From: Geobacter sp. AOG1
GTDB taxonomy: Bacteria > Desulfobacterota > Desulfuromonadia > Geobacterales > Geobacteraceae
Direction: 5' to 3'
DNA length: 64,000 bases
Assembly (NCBI RefSeq): GCF_019972315.1
Contig: NZ_BLIZ01000001.1
Span: forward strand, 124,001 to 188,000
The notes beneath the pieces were generated by a model, which was not told the origin of the DNA, ran no database searches, and saw only the letters and a list, made by a program, of their open reading frames with translations. Of the stretch, positions 28,720-38,358 are shown piece by piece (positions within the stretch are counted from its first letter, which is position 1; the number at the start of each line of letters is the position of its first letter). Position numbers and translations under genes: made by a program.

Positions 28720-28808
28720 CTTGCCGCCATGTACCAGGTGTGACAGAATCTTTCAGCGGGCAAACGGCCAATCCGTCCCCCATTCTCCCTGAAGGAGTAA
28801 ACAACACC

Positions 28809-30827
28809 TTGCTTTTCCATTCATCCTCTCCCCTTGCAAAGGCGCTCCATTCCATGATTTTGGGCCTTTTCCTGGCACTGACACTGACCCCATCGGCCCG
28901 GGCCCAGGAAAACTTCGCCACCTACCCCCCCCTCCCCGCCGGCTACTCCACCATCAAGGTCTTCGACCGCCAGGGGCGGTTCGTCGGCCGGATCCTTCCC
29001 GAGAAAAGGTACTGGGTCCCCATCGACCGCATCCCCCCGTTCCTGCAGAAGGCAGTGGTGGCCGTTGAAGACGCCCGCTTTTATGAACATGGCGGCATCG
29101 ATGTTCGGGGGATCGCGCGAGCCCTGGTGAAGGACGTGGTCAAGGGGAAACTGGCCGAGGGTGGTTCGACCATCACCCAGCAGCTGATCAAGAACAAACA
29201 TCTGTCCGGGGAGAAATCGATCGAACGAAAAATCGACGAAGCCCGCCTGGCCATGGAGTATGAGCGGAAATACAGCAAGAAGCAGATCCTGGAGATGTAT
29301 TTCAACGAAATCTATTACGGGAACGGGGCCTGGGGGATTGCCCAGGCAGCCCGGCTCTATTTCGACAAAAACCCGGAGGAGATGACCGACGCCGAATGTG
29401 CCCTGCTGGCCGGTGTGCCCAAAAACCCTGGCGCCTACAACCCGTTGGGGAAACCGGCCAAGGTCGCGCTGCGAAGGGACGTGGTCCTCAAGCGGATGGT
29501 CGAGGTCAAGGCGATCTCCCCCCGGGAGAGGGGGGCCGTGAGAGCCCAGCGCGCAACGGTCACCCCCCCCGGACAGGCACCCTATTACATGGCCCATATC
29601 CGGAACAAACTGATCGAACAGTATGGAGCTGGCATCATCGAGCAGGGGGGGTTGGAAGTCACCGCCGCCATGGACCTGAACCTGCAGAAGCTGGCGGAAA
29701 AGGCCCTGCGCGAAGGGGTTCACAAGGTTTCCTCCGAGTTGCAGGGGGCGCTGATCTGCCTGGATCCCACAACGGGTGACCTGCTGGCAACGGTGGGGGG
29801 GACCGATTTCGCCCGGAATCCCTACAACCGCGCTTTCGTCGCAAAGCGCCAGCCCGGCTCGGCTATCAAGCCGCTCATCTATGCCGCCGCCCTTGAAAAG
29901 GGAATCACTGCCGGCAGCATCTGGGACGATACGCCGGTGGGCTACAACCGGGGGAATAACGAGACCTGGAAGCCGCAGAACTACGGGAGAGAGCAGTATG
30001 GTCAGCTTAGCCTGAGGCAGGCGCTGGCATACTCCAACAACGTCATCACGGTAAAGGTGCTGGATACCATCGGCGTCCCCTCGTTCGTCGACTTTGCGGG
30101 GAAGATGGGTCTGCCCCTGCGCTCGCCCAACGATCTCTCCCTCGCCCTCGGTACCAACGAAGTCACCCTGCACGACCTGGTGCAGGCGTACACCCCCCTG
30201 GCCAACGGTGGGGTCAGGGCCGAATCACGGACCATACTCCGTATCTATGATCGCAATCGCAACGGTTGGAGCGAGAATCCGACCGCCGTCACCCCGGTCC
30301 TTTCCCCCGCTGCCGCCTTCGTCACGACCCGGATGCTGAAGGACGTTCTGGTGTACGGCACTGCCAAGTCCCTCAGGAAATTCAGCCAAGAACATCCCTC
30401 CGCCGGCAAGACCGGTACCACCGACGACTACCGGGACGCCTGGTTTATCGGTTATACTCCCCAGGTGATAACCGGCATCTGGGTAGGCTACGACAAGCCG
30501 AAACCGGGAGGAAAAGGCTTTACCGGAGGAGGTATCGCCGCCCCCATCTGGGAACGGTTCATGCGCCCGGCCCTGGCCTCCAGACCGGCCATCGATTTCC
30601 CCAAACCGGATACGGTCGTTTCCGTTGCCATCGACCCGAGCACCGGCTACCTGGCAAATGCGGAGTGCCCGGAACAACGTGATGAACTCTACATAGCGGG
30701 GACCGAGCCGACCGAATACTGCCCAAAACATGGCGGAGCTCCCGTCAACCCGCCACCTCAGCCCCTGCCGACGCCGTCGGACGGCGACACGGGTGCTGAC
30801 GGAGCACTGCAGGACGGAAACGAATAG
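28809..30827 (+). CDS. Penicillin-binding protein 1A (bifunctional glycosyltransferase/transpeptidase)
   Basis: A class A penicillin-binding protein of about 672 residues that polymerises and cross-links peptidoglycan. The TTG at 28809 is preferred: GAAGGAG at 28791-28797 precedes it and the product then begins with a hydrophobic signal/anchor (LILGLFLALTLTPSARA-like); the frame opens at 28716 without such a site. The GT51 domain has AVVAVEDARFYEHGG and GGSTITQQLIKN. The transpeptidase has SxxK in PGSAIKP (about residue 351), SNN near 407 and KTGTTDDYRDAWF near 532. The C-terminus is proline-rich. It is smaller than E. coli PBP1A and lacks an obvious OB insert. It follows the radical SAM gene. 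Confidence 0.93.
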   Translation: MLFHSSSPLAKALHSMILGLFLALTLTPSARAQENFATYPPLPAGYSTIKVFDRQGRFVGRILPEKRYWVPIDRIPPFLQKAVVAVEDARFYEHGGIDVRGIARALVKDVVKGKLAEGGSTITQQLIKNKHLSGEKSIERKIDEARLAMEYERKYSKKQILEMYFNEIYYGNGAWGIAQAARLYFDKNPEEMTDAECALLAGVPKNPGAYNPLGKPAKVALRRDVVLKRMVEVKAISPRERGAVRAQRATVTPPGQAPYYMAHIRNKLIEQYGAGIIEQGGLEVTAAMDLNLQKLAEKALREGVHKVSSELQGALICLDPTTGDLLATVGGTDFARNPYNRAFVAKRQPGSAIKPLIYAAALEKGITAGSIWDDTPVGYNRGNNETWKPQNYGREQYGQLSLRQALAYSNNVITVKVLDTIGVPSFVDFAGKMGLPLRSPNDLSLALGTNEVTLHDLVQAYTPLANGGVRAESRTILRIYDRNRNGWSENPTAVTPVLSPAAAFVTTRMLKDVLVYGTAKSLRKFSQEHPSAGKTGTTDDYRDAWFIGYTPQVITGIWVGYDKPKPGGKGFTGGGIAAPIWERFMRPALASRPAIDFPKPDTVVSVAIDPSTGYLANAECPEQRDELYIAGTEPTEYCPKHGGAPVNPPPQPLPTPSDGDTGADGALQDGNE

Positions 30828-30851
30828 GGAAGAATAGGAGAAACCCACATC

Positions 30852-31037
30852 ATGCACGACCTGTTACCCGATGGAGAAGATTTGCGACGCGCCGTGAAAT
30901 GGGTGTCCGGAAACCTGCAGGAAAATCCCGCCCAGCCGGTCCAGCCCCTCGTCCAGGAAGCGATCTTCAAGTTCGATCTCTCACCCCTGGACGCGGAGTT
31001 CCTGATCCGGTTCTTCAGTGAAAGAACCGAGGCATGA
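30852..31037 (+). CDS. Small acidic hypothetical protein
   Basis: A 61-residue protein (MHDLLPDGEDLRRAVKWVS... to ...FFSERTEA) with no recognised domain and no membrane segment; predicted mostly helical. AGGAG lies about 9 bases before the ATG, and the gene starts 24 bases after the pbp1A stop, so it is probably co-transcribed. Two helices around a PVQPLVQ segment suggest a compact fold or partner-binding role; function unknown. Confidence 0.65.
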   Translation: MHDLLPDGEDLRRAVKWVSGNLQENPAQPVQPLVQEAIFKFDLSPLDAEFLIRFFSERTEA

Positions 31038-31092
31038 AGCAGGAATGCTAAAAATTCCCGCGCCTTGCGTATCTGTTCTTCTGGCTCCACGC

Positions 31093-31123
31093 AAAAAAAA
31101 CCGAACTCCTTGCGGACTCCGGT
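31093..31123 (-). terminator. Rho-independent terminator of the 27-residue gene
   Basis: On the minus strand ACCGGAGTCC, loop GCAA and GGAGTTCGGT form a stem followed by eight Ts. It lies about 30 bases after the stop of the small gene at 31152-31235 and supports that gene being a real short transcript. Confidence 0.8.
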
Positions 31124-31151
31124 GTAAAGAGCAGTTTAAATTACCTGGCTG

Positions 31152-31235
31152 CTATTTCGCAGACTTGTAATTTCTTATCTGGTATACCAATGTAACCACA
31201 CTCAGGATGATGAACGTTACCAAGATATAACTCAT
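31152..31235 (-). CDS. 27-residue single-span membrane micro-protein
   Basis: A short frame with a strong AAAGGAG ribosome site (31245-31251) 9 bases before its ATG. The product starts MSYILVTFIILSVVTLVY and ends in the basic tail RNYKSAK, giving one membrane helix with positive-inside charge. It stops at TAG 31152 and is followed by a clean terminator; TATACT about 60 bases upstream could be a -10 box. The longer overlapping frame at 31141-31371 has no ribosome site and is rejected. Role unknown; such peptides often bind a larger membrane protein or transporter. Confidence 0.65.
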   Translation of the reverse strand: MSYILVTFIILSVVTLVYQIRNYKSAK

Positions 31236-31444
31236 ACGTCGTTGCTCCTTTCCTGGTTATTACCCCATTCACTCTGCTCCTCTGCCTATAGTATAGAACA
31301 TCTGGACGTTTTTTGCATTTGATTTTCATTTTCTTTAACATGGTGAGGTACGGAGCCGAATGAAGTTTCATGCCGCGTCCATCAGCCTTAGCGCAAAATG
31401 CGGGGTATAATTGGGACAGTAATATTTTTCACACGGAGTATCCC

Positions 31445-32722
31445 ATGCCTTCTCCAACTTACGACATCATCATCGTCGGCACCGGCCCGGCAGGTCTCGG
31501 TGCGGCGTTCCATCTCGTCGAGCATTCCCCTTCCCTCTCCATCCTCATGGTCGACCGGGAGAAGATCTGCTCCGGCGGCCTGCTGAACGACTGCAAACAG
31601 AACTACACCTACCCCATCGGCTTTGCCTCCGAGAACTGGACCAAAGAAGAGGCCGAGCGGCTCCTCCCCCAGGTGGAAAAGTGGCTGCAGCCGGCCATCA
31701 AGGAGAAGCAGAACCTTGAGGTCTACCGGCGGCGGGCGGAACGGCTCGGCGTCACCCTGCTGGACGTCCGCCAGGCCCATGTCGGCACCGACCGGAGCAG
31801 GGTCCTGATCCAGCGTCTCCTGGGCGAGCTCACGCGTCGCGGGGTGCAGTTCATGCTGCAAAAGGAAGTAACCGACGTCTTCGACGATGCCGACGGACCG
31901 GGTGTCGTCATAGCCGGCACGGAAAGGGTGCATGCACGGAAGGTGATCGTCGCCCCTGGTCGGAAGGGGTTCAGCTTTCTCCAGCAGGTGATGGAGCGCA
32001 TGGGAATCGCCTACATCGACAACGTGGTGGATGTGGGGATCCGCGTCGAGACACGGGTGGCCAACTACCCCATCGTCAACGACTACTACGACCCCAAGTT
32101 CCTCTTCCCCGACGCAGTGCGCACCTTCTGCACCAACTCGGGCCATGCGCGGGTGGTACTCGAGCGCTACCAGGGGTTCAGCCTGGTCAACGGCCACGCC
32201 CTCTCCGAGGAGCAGGAGGGAAACAACCTGGCAAATTTCGCCCTGCTCAAGACCATCGGTTTGAAGAACCCGGTCCGGAGCGGCCAGCAGATGGCAGTAT
32301 TTCTCGCCCGCCTGGCCAACGAGATCGGCGGCGGCAAGCCGCTCATGCAGCGGGTGGGGGATTTCCGCATGGGAAAACGCTCCACCGCCGAGGCATTCAA
32401 CGAGGACCTCTACGCCTTCCCCCCCAGCTGTCCGGTCACGGCCGGCGACCTTGGGCTGGCCGTGCCGGCCAAGATCATGCGCCATATCTGGGCAGCCATG
32501 AAGAAGCTCGACACCATAGTCCCCGGAGTCCTCCACCCGAGCACCATCATGTACTACCCGGAGATCAAGATGTATGCGAACAAACCCGCCTTCCTCGACC
32601 CCCATTTCCGGGTAAGCGCCAACGTCTACATGGTGGGGGACGGCGCCGGCACATCCCGCGGCATAACCGGCGCCTGGGCCAGTGGGATCAGGGCCGCGGA
32701 GGGGATACTGCAGGGGCATTAA
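31445..32722 (+). CDS. FAD-dependent oxidoreductase (COG2509-like)
   Basis: A 425-residue flavoprotein. The N-terminal dinucleotide fold is IIIVGTGPAGLG, the acidic ribose contact lies in ILMVDREKICSGG, and a second nucleotide-related segment VYMVGDGAGTSRGITGAWASG near the C-terminus (in two parts) closes the FAD site. The block CSGGLLNDCKQNYTYP with two cysteines is typical of uncharacterised FAD-dependent dehydrogenases of the COG2509 kind. The ATG at 31445 has GGAG 6 bases upstream; TATAAT at 31406-31411 is a likely -10 box, without a good -35. It is monocistronic and ends at a bidirectional terminator. Substrate unknown. Confidence 0.87.
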   Translation: MPSPTYDIIIVGTGPAGLGAAFHLVEHSPSLSILMVDREKICSGGLLNDCKQNYTYPIGFASENWTKEEAERLLPQVEKWLQPAIKEKQNLEVYRRRAERLGVTLLDVRQAHVGTDRSRVLIQRLLGELTRRGVQFMLQKEVTDVFDDADGPGVVIAGTERVHARKVIVAPGRKGFSFLQQVMERMGIAYIDNVVDVGIRVETRVANYPIVNDYYDPKFLFPDAVRTFCTNSGHARVVLERYQGFSLVNGHALSEEQEGNNLANFALLKTIGLKNPVRSGQQMAVFLARLANEIGGGKPLMQRVGDFRMGKRSTAEAFNEDLYAFPPSCPVTAGDLGLAVPAKIMRHIWAAMKKLDTIVPGVLHPSTIMYYPEIKMYANKPAFLDPHFRVSANVYMVGDGAGTSRGITGAWASGIRAAEGILQGH

Positions 32723-32757
32723 GTATGGTGTCTCAAAAACGCGATCCCCAAGACGCG

Positions 32758-32787
32758 AAAACGGGCGCACCGTGGTGCGCCCGTTTC
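32758..32787. terminator. Bidirectional terminator between convergent genes
   Basis: ACGGGCGCACC (32761-32771) pairs perfectly with GGTGCGCCCGT (32774-32784) across a two-base gap, flanked by AAA and TTT. It can stop the FAD oxidoreductase transcript on the plus strand and the secreted-protein transcript on the minus strand. Confidence 0.85.
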
Positions 32788-32856
32788 ATTGAACCGAAGC
32801 CGACGCGGGCTAGATCCGCCCTGAACGTCGCATATCAACCGATTACTACACGTGCA

Positions 32857-33810
32857 TTACCGGCCCCGTTCCTCATCTCTCCGCTGTCCTTGCCCTTGGC
32901 CCCTGGGCTCCTGCGACTCCCCTCTCCCCTGCGGCCGCTGTTCCGGGCCCCGCATCCTTGGTTCCTGCTGTTCACGCTGTATAGCCCCAGGCTGCCGTCT
33001 CTGATCCTGTACTGCCGGGGCTCGCTGCTGCCTCTGGTCCTGTGGTGCAGGACCTCGTTGCTGAGAAGGGCCCTCGTACTGCGGCTGCGGTCGTCCGGCC
33101 TGACCGCCCTGCTGAGGCGGCATTGCACGCTGGGTATCCTGCGGTCTTGGACTTCTCGCCCGAGGCTCTTCTTGTCTTCCCCGCGGGGAAGGCGCGGGCG
33201 CTCGGAGTTCTCCCTGTTGCTGATAGTGCTTGCGAACTACCGTGTCGCGCGGCTGGTAACGGTACTGCTGGTTGCGTATCTTCTGCTGCTGCTCAACCTG
33301 GCGGGGATACCGGTCTCCCGTATACTGCCGCTGGTAGACGGGCAGCGGGGCGGGCGCCGGAGCAGAGCCGCGCCTCCATCTGTCCCAGCCGCTTCGGCGC
33401 TGCTCCCACCCACGGCCCCAGTGCTCACCCCAGCGGGGTGGTGCATTCGACCGCCAGCCGCGGAAGTACACCGGCGGCTGTCGGTAGTAGCGCACGGGGA
33501 CACGCAGGATGTACAGCGGCACGGCATACGGGTCCACAAGCCACCAGGGGCCGTTGTACCAGGAACTCGCGTACCAGTTATCGCCCTGGAAAACCCAGTA
33601 CATCCCATCGTAAAAGAAATAGTTGTAATCCACCCCTGGAGCGTAGTAGACCGGATATTCCGGCACCCGGACAAGTTCCGGGAACAGCGGCAGGTTGATA
33701 CCGATGCTCACGTTGGGTAACCCGATACCGATGCTTACCTGGGCCGCGGCAGGCGTCACCGAGCACGACAGCATCCACAGCACAATGATTCCGTAACGTA
33801 TTTTCTGCAT
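32857..33810 (-). CDS. Secreted Gln/Arg/Pro-rich low-complexity protein
   Basis: A 317-residue secreted protein. The ATG at 33810 follows GGAGG by 5 bases and begins a signal peptide ending PAAAQ (about residue 24). The folded part (25-130) has VSIGIGLPNVSIGINLPLF, then a tyrosine/tryptophan block with YWVFQGDNWYAS and YNGPWWLV that matches the motif of the lipoprotein at 26598-26918. From about residue 130 the chain is low-complexity, rich in Q, R, P, G and E with many QQ and RRQ/RGQ runs, and probably disordered. Function unknown; a cationic tail in the periplasm could bind cell wall or polyanions. The same pattern of YXWGD-like domain plus basic tail is common in secreted proteins of this group, from memory. 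Confidence 0.75.
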   Translation of the reverse strand: MQKIRYGIIVLWMLSCSVTPAAAQVSIGIGLPNVSIGINLPLFPELVRVPEYPVYYAPGVDYNYFFYDGMYWVFQGDNWYASSWYNGPWWLVDPYAVPLYILRVPVRYYRQPPVYFRGWRSNAPPRWGEHWGRGWEQRRSGWDRWRRGSAPAPAPLPVYQRQYTGDRYPRQVEQQQKIRNQQYRYQPRDTVVRKHYQQQGELRAPAPSPRGRQEEPRARSPRPQDTQRAMPPQQGGQAGRPQPQYEGPSQQRGPAPQDQRQQRAPAVQDQRRQPGAIQREQQEPRMRGPEQRPQGRGESQEPRGQGQGQRRDEERGR

Positions 33811-34040
33811 GGTGTCCTCCATTTCGATAAGTAGTGGCCGCAATGGCCGGGGCTACTCATTTGCAGAGTCTACCACTTTTTATGTCGATTTCCAAGGTAA
33901 CACCGGATGCGCCTTCGATTACTGAGAAGTGGCTAGCCGAGGCCAGTGGCCTGCCGGGAGATGGGGCGCGTACGGCTCTCAGCTTTGCGGCGGCGGTCGA
34001 TGCTGACTGGCAGCGGGCCAGGAGACTCGAGATCAGCAGG

Positions 34041-35423
34041 TCAGAAAAAATAGTAGGCACAAAGGCGGACGGTGTTGTCGACGCCGCTCGCCCTGGCGCC
34101 GCTGACGCCGTTGACGTTGCCATACGTGGTCTCGATGTTCTGATATTCCGTGGCCAGCCGTATCGCGGCATTGAGGTCATAGGTAACGTTGGCATAGATC
34201 TGTCGCGACTGCCGCTGGTAATTGGCAATGCCGGCATAGTCGCCATTATTGAAGGCGTAGCGACTACCGTAGCCGGCGGTAACCCCCAGGTCCTGGATCG
34301 GGAAGAATTTCAACTGGCCGATGAAGGCCCAGTTCCTGGCCGGTTTCTGGTTGCCGGCGGCATCGAGCGTGTTGGAAGTACTCCCTTGCGTCCCCCCCGT
34401 CGGCGTCGTGCCGACAACAGACAGCGATGTGGCGCTGTTGTATGCGAGGTTCCCCGCCGTATACGCCTGCCCCTCGAATGCCAGGGTCATGGCCCGGTTT
34501 ACCCCGTCCTTCGACCTGAGGAGGGGCGCAAAGGTATAGAGCCCATAGCCCCAGGAGGAGAGGCTTTTGTTGGCATTGCTCGGCGCCTTTTCGGTCCCGT
34601 AGAGGCCAAAAACCCCTACGGTCAGCGGATTCATCGTAAGGCTCATATAGCCGGGGGCAACCCCGAGCCCTTTGTTGATATAGAATATCTGGCCGGCATA
34701 GTTCACGCCCGGGCCGTACTGGCCGGTTACGGCACCCTGGTTATCGCCGGTCTGGTTCGGGTCCTGTACGGCAAAGACCAGCTTCAACTGTTGGTCGGCG
34801 GTGAAGTCCATCTTCTGGGTGAGCCTGATCTGCGGGACGCGCGAGTACGCCGCCCCCTGGGGGGAGGCAAGCCGGAAGTCCTCGGTGGAGGCGAGCATGG
34901 GGGCGAACATGTCCCAGTACTGGCCGAACAGCACCTGGGTCCGGGGCCAATCTATCGTGCCGTAGGCGTGGCGCAGCCGCGGCATCGGACTCTCGGCAGA
35001 GGCCGAGTTGTCGCCGTAGAAGTCGACCTCGAAAAAGGCACCGGTTCTGGAGCCGGCATACGATGGGCCATCCACCTTGAACCAGATGCGCGACTGTTTC
35101 AAGGAAAAGACCGACTGGTCCTGGTTGGCAAAGGTCGCCGAGTTGGTGCCCGTACCGCTGATGGCCTTCGAGGGGATCGCCCCGGAGACAGGAGTGATGA
35201 CACCGTTGTTCCCGAGGTTGGTGGAGTTGTAGGCATAGTCAAGCTTGACATAGCCGCCGATGGAAAGGTTGAACTTGCTGAGCACCTGGTTGAACATCTT
35301 CCCGTAGACGCCGGGAGCCACCTCCGGGGACGGCTGGGCGTCGGTGTTGTAGACCGGCTCTGCGGCGAGGGCGGGGGCCGCTATGAAGAGGATCGCGATG
35401 GTCAATCCGAGAGACTTTTTCAT
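34041..35423 (-). CDS. Outer-membrane porin-like protein
   Basis: A 460-residue outer-membrane barrel with a signal peptide (LTIAILFIAAPALAA, residues 7-21), a short coiled lead (YGKMFNQVLSKFN), and porin-type strands such as LSIGGYVKLDYAY, FSLKQSRIWFKVDGP and QVLFGQYWDMFAPML; it ends in aromatic YYFF. The features resemble DcaP-like or general trimeric porins. A perfect AAGGAGGT lies 6 bases before the ATG, the strongest ribosome site in this region, implying high expression. It is 83 bases downstream of the molybdenum hydroxylase genes on the same strand, so it could take up the substrate of that enzyme; that is inference. Confidence 0.85.
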   Translation of the reverse strand: MKKSLGLTIAILFIAAPALAAEPVYNTDAQPSPEVAPGVYGKMFNQVLSKFNLSIGGYVKLDYAYNSTNLGNNGVITPVSGAIPSKAISGTGTNSATFANQDQSVFSLKQSRIWFKVDGPSYAGSRTGAFFEVDFYGDNSASAESPMPRLRHAYGTIDWPRTQVLFGQYWDMFAPMLASTEDFRLASPQGAAYSRVPQIRLTQKMDFTADQQLKLVFAVQDPNQTGDNQGAVTGQYGPGVNYAGQIFYINKGLGVAPGYMSLTMNPLTVGVFGLYGTEKAPSNANKSLSSWGYGLYTFAPLLRSKDGVNRAMTLAFEGQAYTAGNLAYNSATSLSVVGTTPTGGTQGSTSNTLDAAGNQKPARNWAFIGQLKFFPIQDLGVTAGYGSRYAFNNGDYAGIANYQRQSRQIYANVTYDLNAAIRLATEYQNIETTYGNVNGVSGARASGVDNTVRLCAYYFF

Positions 35424-35506
35424 TCTCTACCTCCTTGGTTGGCGTTCTGAACGGCCGCCGCCGGAATGCTCTCCGCGATCTTTCATCCCGGGGCGTCGCA
35501 TCTGCG

Positions 35507-37747
35507 TCACGTGAGTTTGGTCTTATTGATCGGCAACTGGCGAATGCGCTTGCCGGTTATGGCAAACAGAGCGTTGCAAAGCGCCGGCGCGATAGGGGGA
35601 ACCCCCGGCTCGCCCACGCCGGTCGGCAGGCCGTCGCTCGGCACGATGTGCACATGCGTCTCCTTGGGAGCCTCGCCGATCCGTGCCACCGGGTAGTCGT
35701 CGAAATTGGACTGCTGGATCCGGCCCTGGGCCGCCGTGATTTCGCCCATCAAAGCCAGGCTGGCGCCGAACACCGCCGCCCCTTCGAACTGCGCCCGCAC
35801 CCGTTCCGGATGCACCACCCGCCCCGCATCCACCGCCACGTCCACACGCGGGATGCTGATTCGCCCCTGCTCGTCCATCTGGACATCCACAACCACCGCC
35901 AGGTAACTGAAGAAACTCCTGTGCGCGGCAAACCCCAGCGCGCGCCCCTTTTCCGGCTTCCTCTTCGCCCAGCCGGACTTCTCCGCCACCACTTCGATCA
36001 CCCGCCGCAGACGCCCCGTTTCCCAAGGGTACTGGTCGAGCGGTTTCCCATAGTTCGCGTATTTCGTCCCCTCGGCCTTGAAATCGATGGTGCGTGGCCG
36101 GCCCAGCACATCGAGGAAATACTCGATCCGGTCACGGCCCGCCGCCGCGGCAAGCTCGTCGATGAACGACTGGACCGCGAAGGCATGGTAGATGTTGGCC
36201 ACCGACCGGAGCCAGCCGACGCGCACGTGGCTCTGCGCAGGCCCGTTCTCAGCGCGCAGGTTGGGGATGTCGAACGGCACGTCCACCCACCCCTGGGCCA
36301 GCTCGCCGTCCCCGCCATAGCGCACCGAGTCGTCGAAAGTCGACGGGATTGGCGGGAAGGCGCACCGCTGCAACCAGGCCGTTGGCCGTCCCTGGGCGTC
36401 CGTCGCCGCCTTCAGGTACATCGCGGACACCGTATGGTAATAGTCGTGGCGGATATCGTCCTCGCGGCTCCAGGTGACGTGCACCGGCTTCCCGACCTTC
36501 TTCGACAGGAGCGCCGCCTCAACCACGTAATCGGGCTTGGACTTCCGGCCGAAGCCGCCGCCGAGGAGCGTCACGTGGCAGATTACGTCCTGCTTGGCGA
36601 TCCCCACCGCCTTGGCCACCGCATCCTGCACGGCCTGCGGGTTCTGGGTCGCTGCCCAGGCCGTTACCTTGCCGTTTTTATATTCGGCCACCGCCGCCGG
36701 CGGTTCCATCGTGGCATGGGCGAGGTGAGGGACGTAGTACTCCGCCTCGCGGATCGTACCCCCCCTGGCAAATACGGCATCCACATCGCCGATTGAGCGC
36801 ACCACCTTCTGCGGCCGGCGCACGGTCTCCAGGAGCGTCGTCCTGAAGGATTCCGATTCGTAGCCGGCATTGGCACCCGGCTCCCAGGCGACTTTCAGCT
36901 TCTGCCGCCCCCGCAGCGCCGCCCAGCTGCTGGTGGCAATCACCGCAATCCCGCCAAGCGCCTGGAACCCGTAGGGGGGCTGGGCCGCCTCGATCGTCAC
37001 CGTCCGCAACACTCCCTTGACCTTGCGCGCCTCCTTGTCGTCGTACGATGTCAGTCTGCCGCCGAGGACCGGCGACCGCTCGATCGATGCGTACACCATT
37101 CCCGGCATCCGGGCGTCGATGCCGTAGATGCCCTTCCCCGTGCAGATATCGTCGAAGTCGACGATCGGCACCCCTTTGCCGATATAGCGGAAATCGGCCG
37201 GCGTTTTGAAGCGCAACTCATCCTTACCGGGGATCGGCTGCTTTGCGGCCCGGACTACCAGTTCGCCAAAACCGACGGTTCGACCGCCGGCATGTACGAC
37301 CTGATGGTTGCGCGCCCGGCATTCAGCGGCCGGCACTCCCCACGTGGCCGCGGCCGCGCGTTCCAGCATGAGCCGTGCCGTCGCACCCGCCTGGCGCAGG
37401 GGGGCATAGAAATCGCGGATCGATTTCGAGCCGTCGGTGTTCTGGTCGCCATACTTCGGATCGCCGATTGCCTGCACGACCCGGACCCGCGCCCAGTCCG
37501 CGTCGAGTTCGTCGGCCGCCACCATCGGCAGGGCGGTGCGGATCCCGGTCCCCATCTCCGAACGATGGGCGACGATGATCACCGTGCCGTCCGGCTCGAT
37601 CCCCAGGTAGACGCCGGGGTACCACTCCTCCGCTGCCAGCGCATCGAGCGCCTTGCCCGGGAATACCCGGGCGCAAAGGATCAGCGCCCCGGCCGAAAAC
37701 GCCGTCTTGAGAAAACCGCGGCGACTGATACGGAGCACGTAGCTCAT
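35507..37747 (-). CDS. Molybdenum hydroxylase large subunit (isoquinoline 1-oxidoreductase beta type)
   Basis: A 746-residue molybdopterin-binding subunit of the xanthine-oxidase family. It opens with a Tat signal [14 protein letters not shown], so the complex is exported folded to the periplasm. Molybdenum cofactor contacts include [13 protein letters not shown] near residue 405 and the family catalytic glutamate in GVGEPGVPP near the C-terminus. The split arrangement with a small 2Fe-2S partner and no FAD subunit is the IorAB layout. Its ATG overlaps the stop of the small-subunit gene by four bases (ATGA). No maturation (XdhC/MocA) gene is adjacent. Substrate may be an aldehyde or N-heterocycle; not determinable here. 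Confidence 0.92.
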   Translation of the reverse strand: MSYVLRISRRGFLKTAFSAGALILCARVFPGKALDALAAEEWYPGVYLGIEPDGTVIIVAHRSEMGTGIRTALPMVAADELDADWARVRVVQAIGDPKYGDQNTDGSKSIRDFYAPLRQAGATARLMLERAAAATWGVPAAECRARNHQVVHAGGRTVGFGELVVRAAKQPIPGKDELRFKTPADFRYIGKGVPIVDFDDICTGKGIYGIDARMPGMVYASIERSPVLGGRLTSYDDKEARKVKGVLRTVTIEAAQPPYGFQALGGIAVIATSSWAALRGRQKLKVAWEPGANAGYESESFRTTLLETVRRPQKVVRSIGDVDAVFARGGTIREAEYYVPHLAHATMEPPAAVAEYKNGKVTAWAATQNPQAVQDAVAKAVGIAKQDVICHVTLLGGGFGRKSKPDYVVEAALLSKKVGKPVHVTWSREDDIRHDYYHTVSAMYLKAATDAQGRPTAWLQRCAFPPIPSTFDDSVRYGGDGELAQGWVDVPFDIPNLRAENGPAQSHVRVGWLRSVANIYHAFAVQSFIDELAAAAGRDRIEYFLDVLGRPRTIDFKAEGTKYANYGKPLDQYPWETGRLRRVIEVVAEKSGWAKRKPEKGRALGFAAHRSFFSYLAVVVDVQMDEQGRISIPRVDVAVDAGRVVHPERVRAQFEGAAVFGASLALMGEITAAQGRIQQSNFDDYPVARIGEAPKETHVHIVPSDGLPTGVGEPGVPPIAPALCNALFAITGKRIRQLPINKTKLT

Positions 37748-38205
37748 GATTTCACCCCCGCAGCCTGCTTTATCCCCTCGCGGATACGCTCATAGGTTCC
37801 GCACCGGCAGATATTTCCCTGCATGGCATCGTCGATCTCCTGGTCCGTCGGCTTCGGCTTTTCCTTGAGCAGCGCCGCCCCCTGCATGAGCTGGCCGCTC
37901 TGGCAGTAGCCGCACTGCGGCACGCTTAACTCCTTCCAGGCCTTCTGCAGAGGATGATCCCCCTTGGCGCTCAACCCTTCGATGGTGACAATTTTCTTCC
38001 CCGCCACGCTCTTCATGGACGTGATGCAGCTGCGCACGGCCTCTCCGTCGAGGTGCACCGTGCAGGCTCCGCAGAGCCCCTTGCCGCAGCCGAACTTCGT
38101 GCCGGTCAGGTGCAGTTCGTCGCGGAGATACCATAACAGCGGCATGTCGGGATTGCCGGAGTAGGAACGCGCAACACCATTGACCTTGAATGCGATCTTT
38201 TTCAT
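37744..38205 (-). CDS. Molybdenum hydroxylase 2Fe-2S small subunit (isoquinoline 1-oxidoreductase alpha type)
   Basis: A 153-residue iron-sulfur subunit that passes electrons from the molybdenum site. The N-terminal plant-ferredoxin-like cluster motif is [17 protein letters not shown] with a fourth cysteine in RSCITSM; the C-terminal cluster uses [12 protein letters not shown] and [10 protein letters not shown]. The ATG at 38205 ([10 protein letters not shown]) is preferred to the longer frame from 38268, which adds a non-conserved lead. It lacks its own export signal, so it would be carried by the Tat signal on the large subunit. First gene of the minus-strand operon. Confidence 0.92.
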   Translation of the reverse strand: MKKIAFKVNGVARSYSGNPDMPLLWYLRDELHLTGTKFGCGKGLCGACTVHLDGEAVRSCITSMKSVAGKKIVTIEGLSAKGDHPLQKAWKELSVPQCGYCQSGQLMQGAALLKEKPKPTDQEIDDAMQGNICRCGTYERIREGIKQAAGVKS

Positions 38206-38358
38206 AGAGCCCGCCTTTCCAGAATAAGAAGTATTTAATCGTGCAGCCTTCCAAAGTTTAATTCGCAAACAAGAAGTGTCAAATCACGTTGCGGGGGAGA
38301 ACTAGTACCTATCCACTGCGATTCCGTCGATTCACACTATATCCTTCACACTTCATCC

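Noticed and set aside
28821-30173. 450-residue minus-strand open frame
   Set aside because: Antisense shadow of the PBP1A gene, which carries all catalytic motifs.
31141-31371. 76-residue minus-strand frame
   Set aside because: No ribosome site; the overlapping 27-residue frame has AAAGGAG, a membrane helix and a terminator.
31388-32770. 460-residue minus-strand open frame
   Set aside because: Antisense shadow of the FAD oxidoreductase, whose nucleotide-binding motifs are clear.
33834-35450. 538-residue plus-strand open frame
   Set aside because: It lies antisense to the porin gene, which has a signal peptide, aromatic C-terminus and perfect ribosome site; the plus frame is rich in G/R/V with no domain.
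35435-36796. 453-residue plus-strand open frame
   Set aside because: Antisense to the molybdenum hydroxylase large subunit; composition of a high-GC shadow (His/Arg-rich), no start signal.
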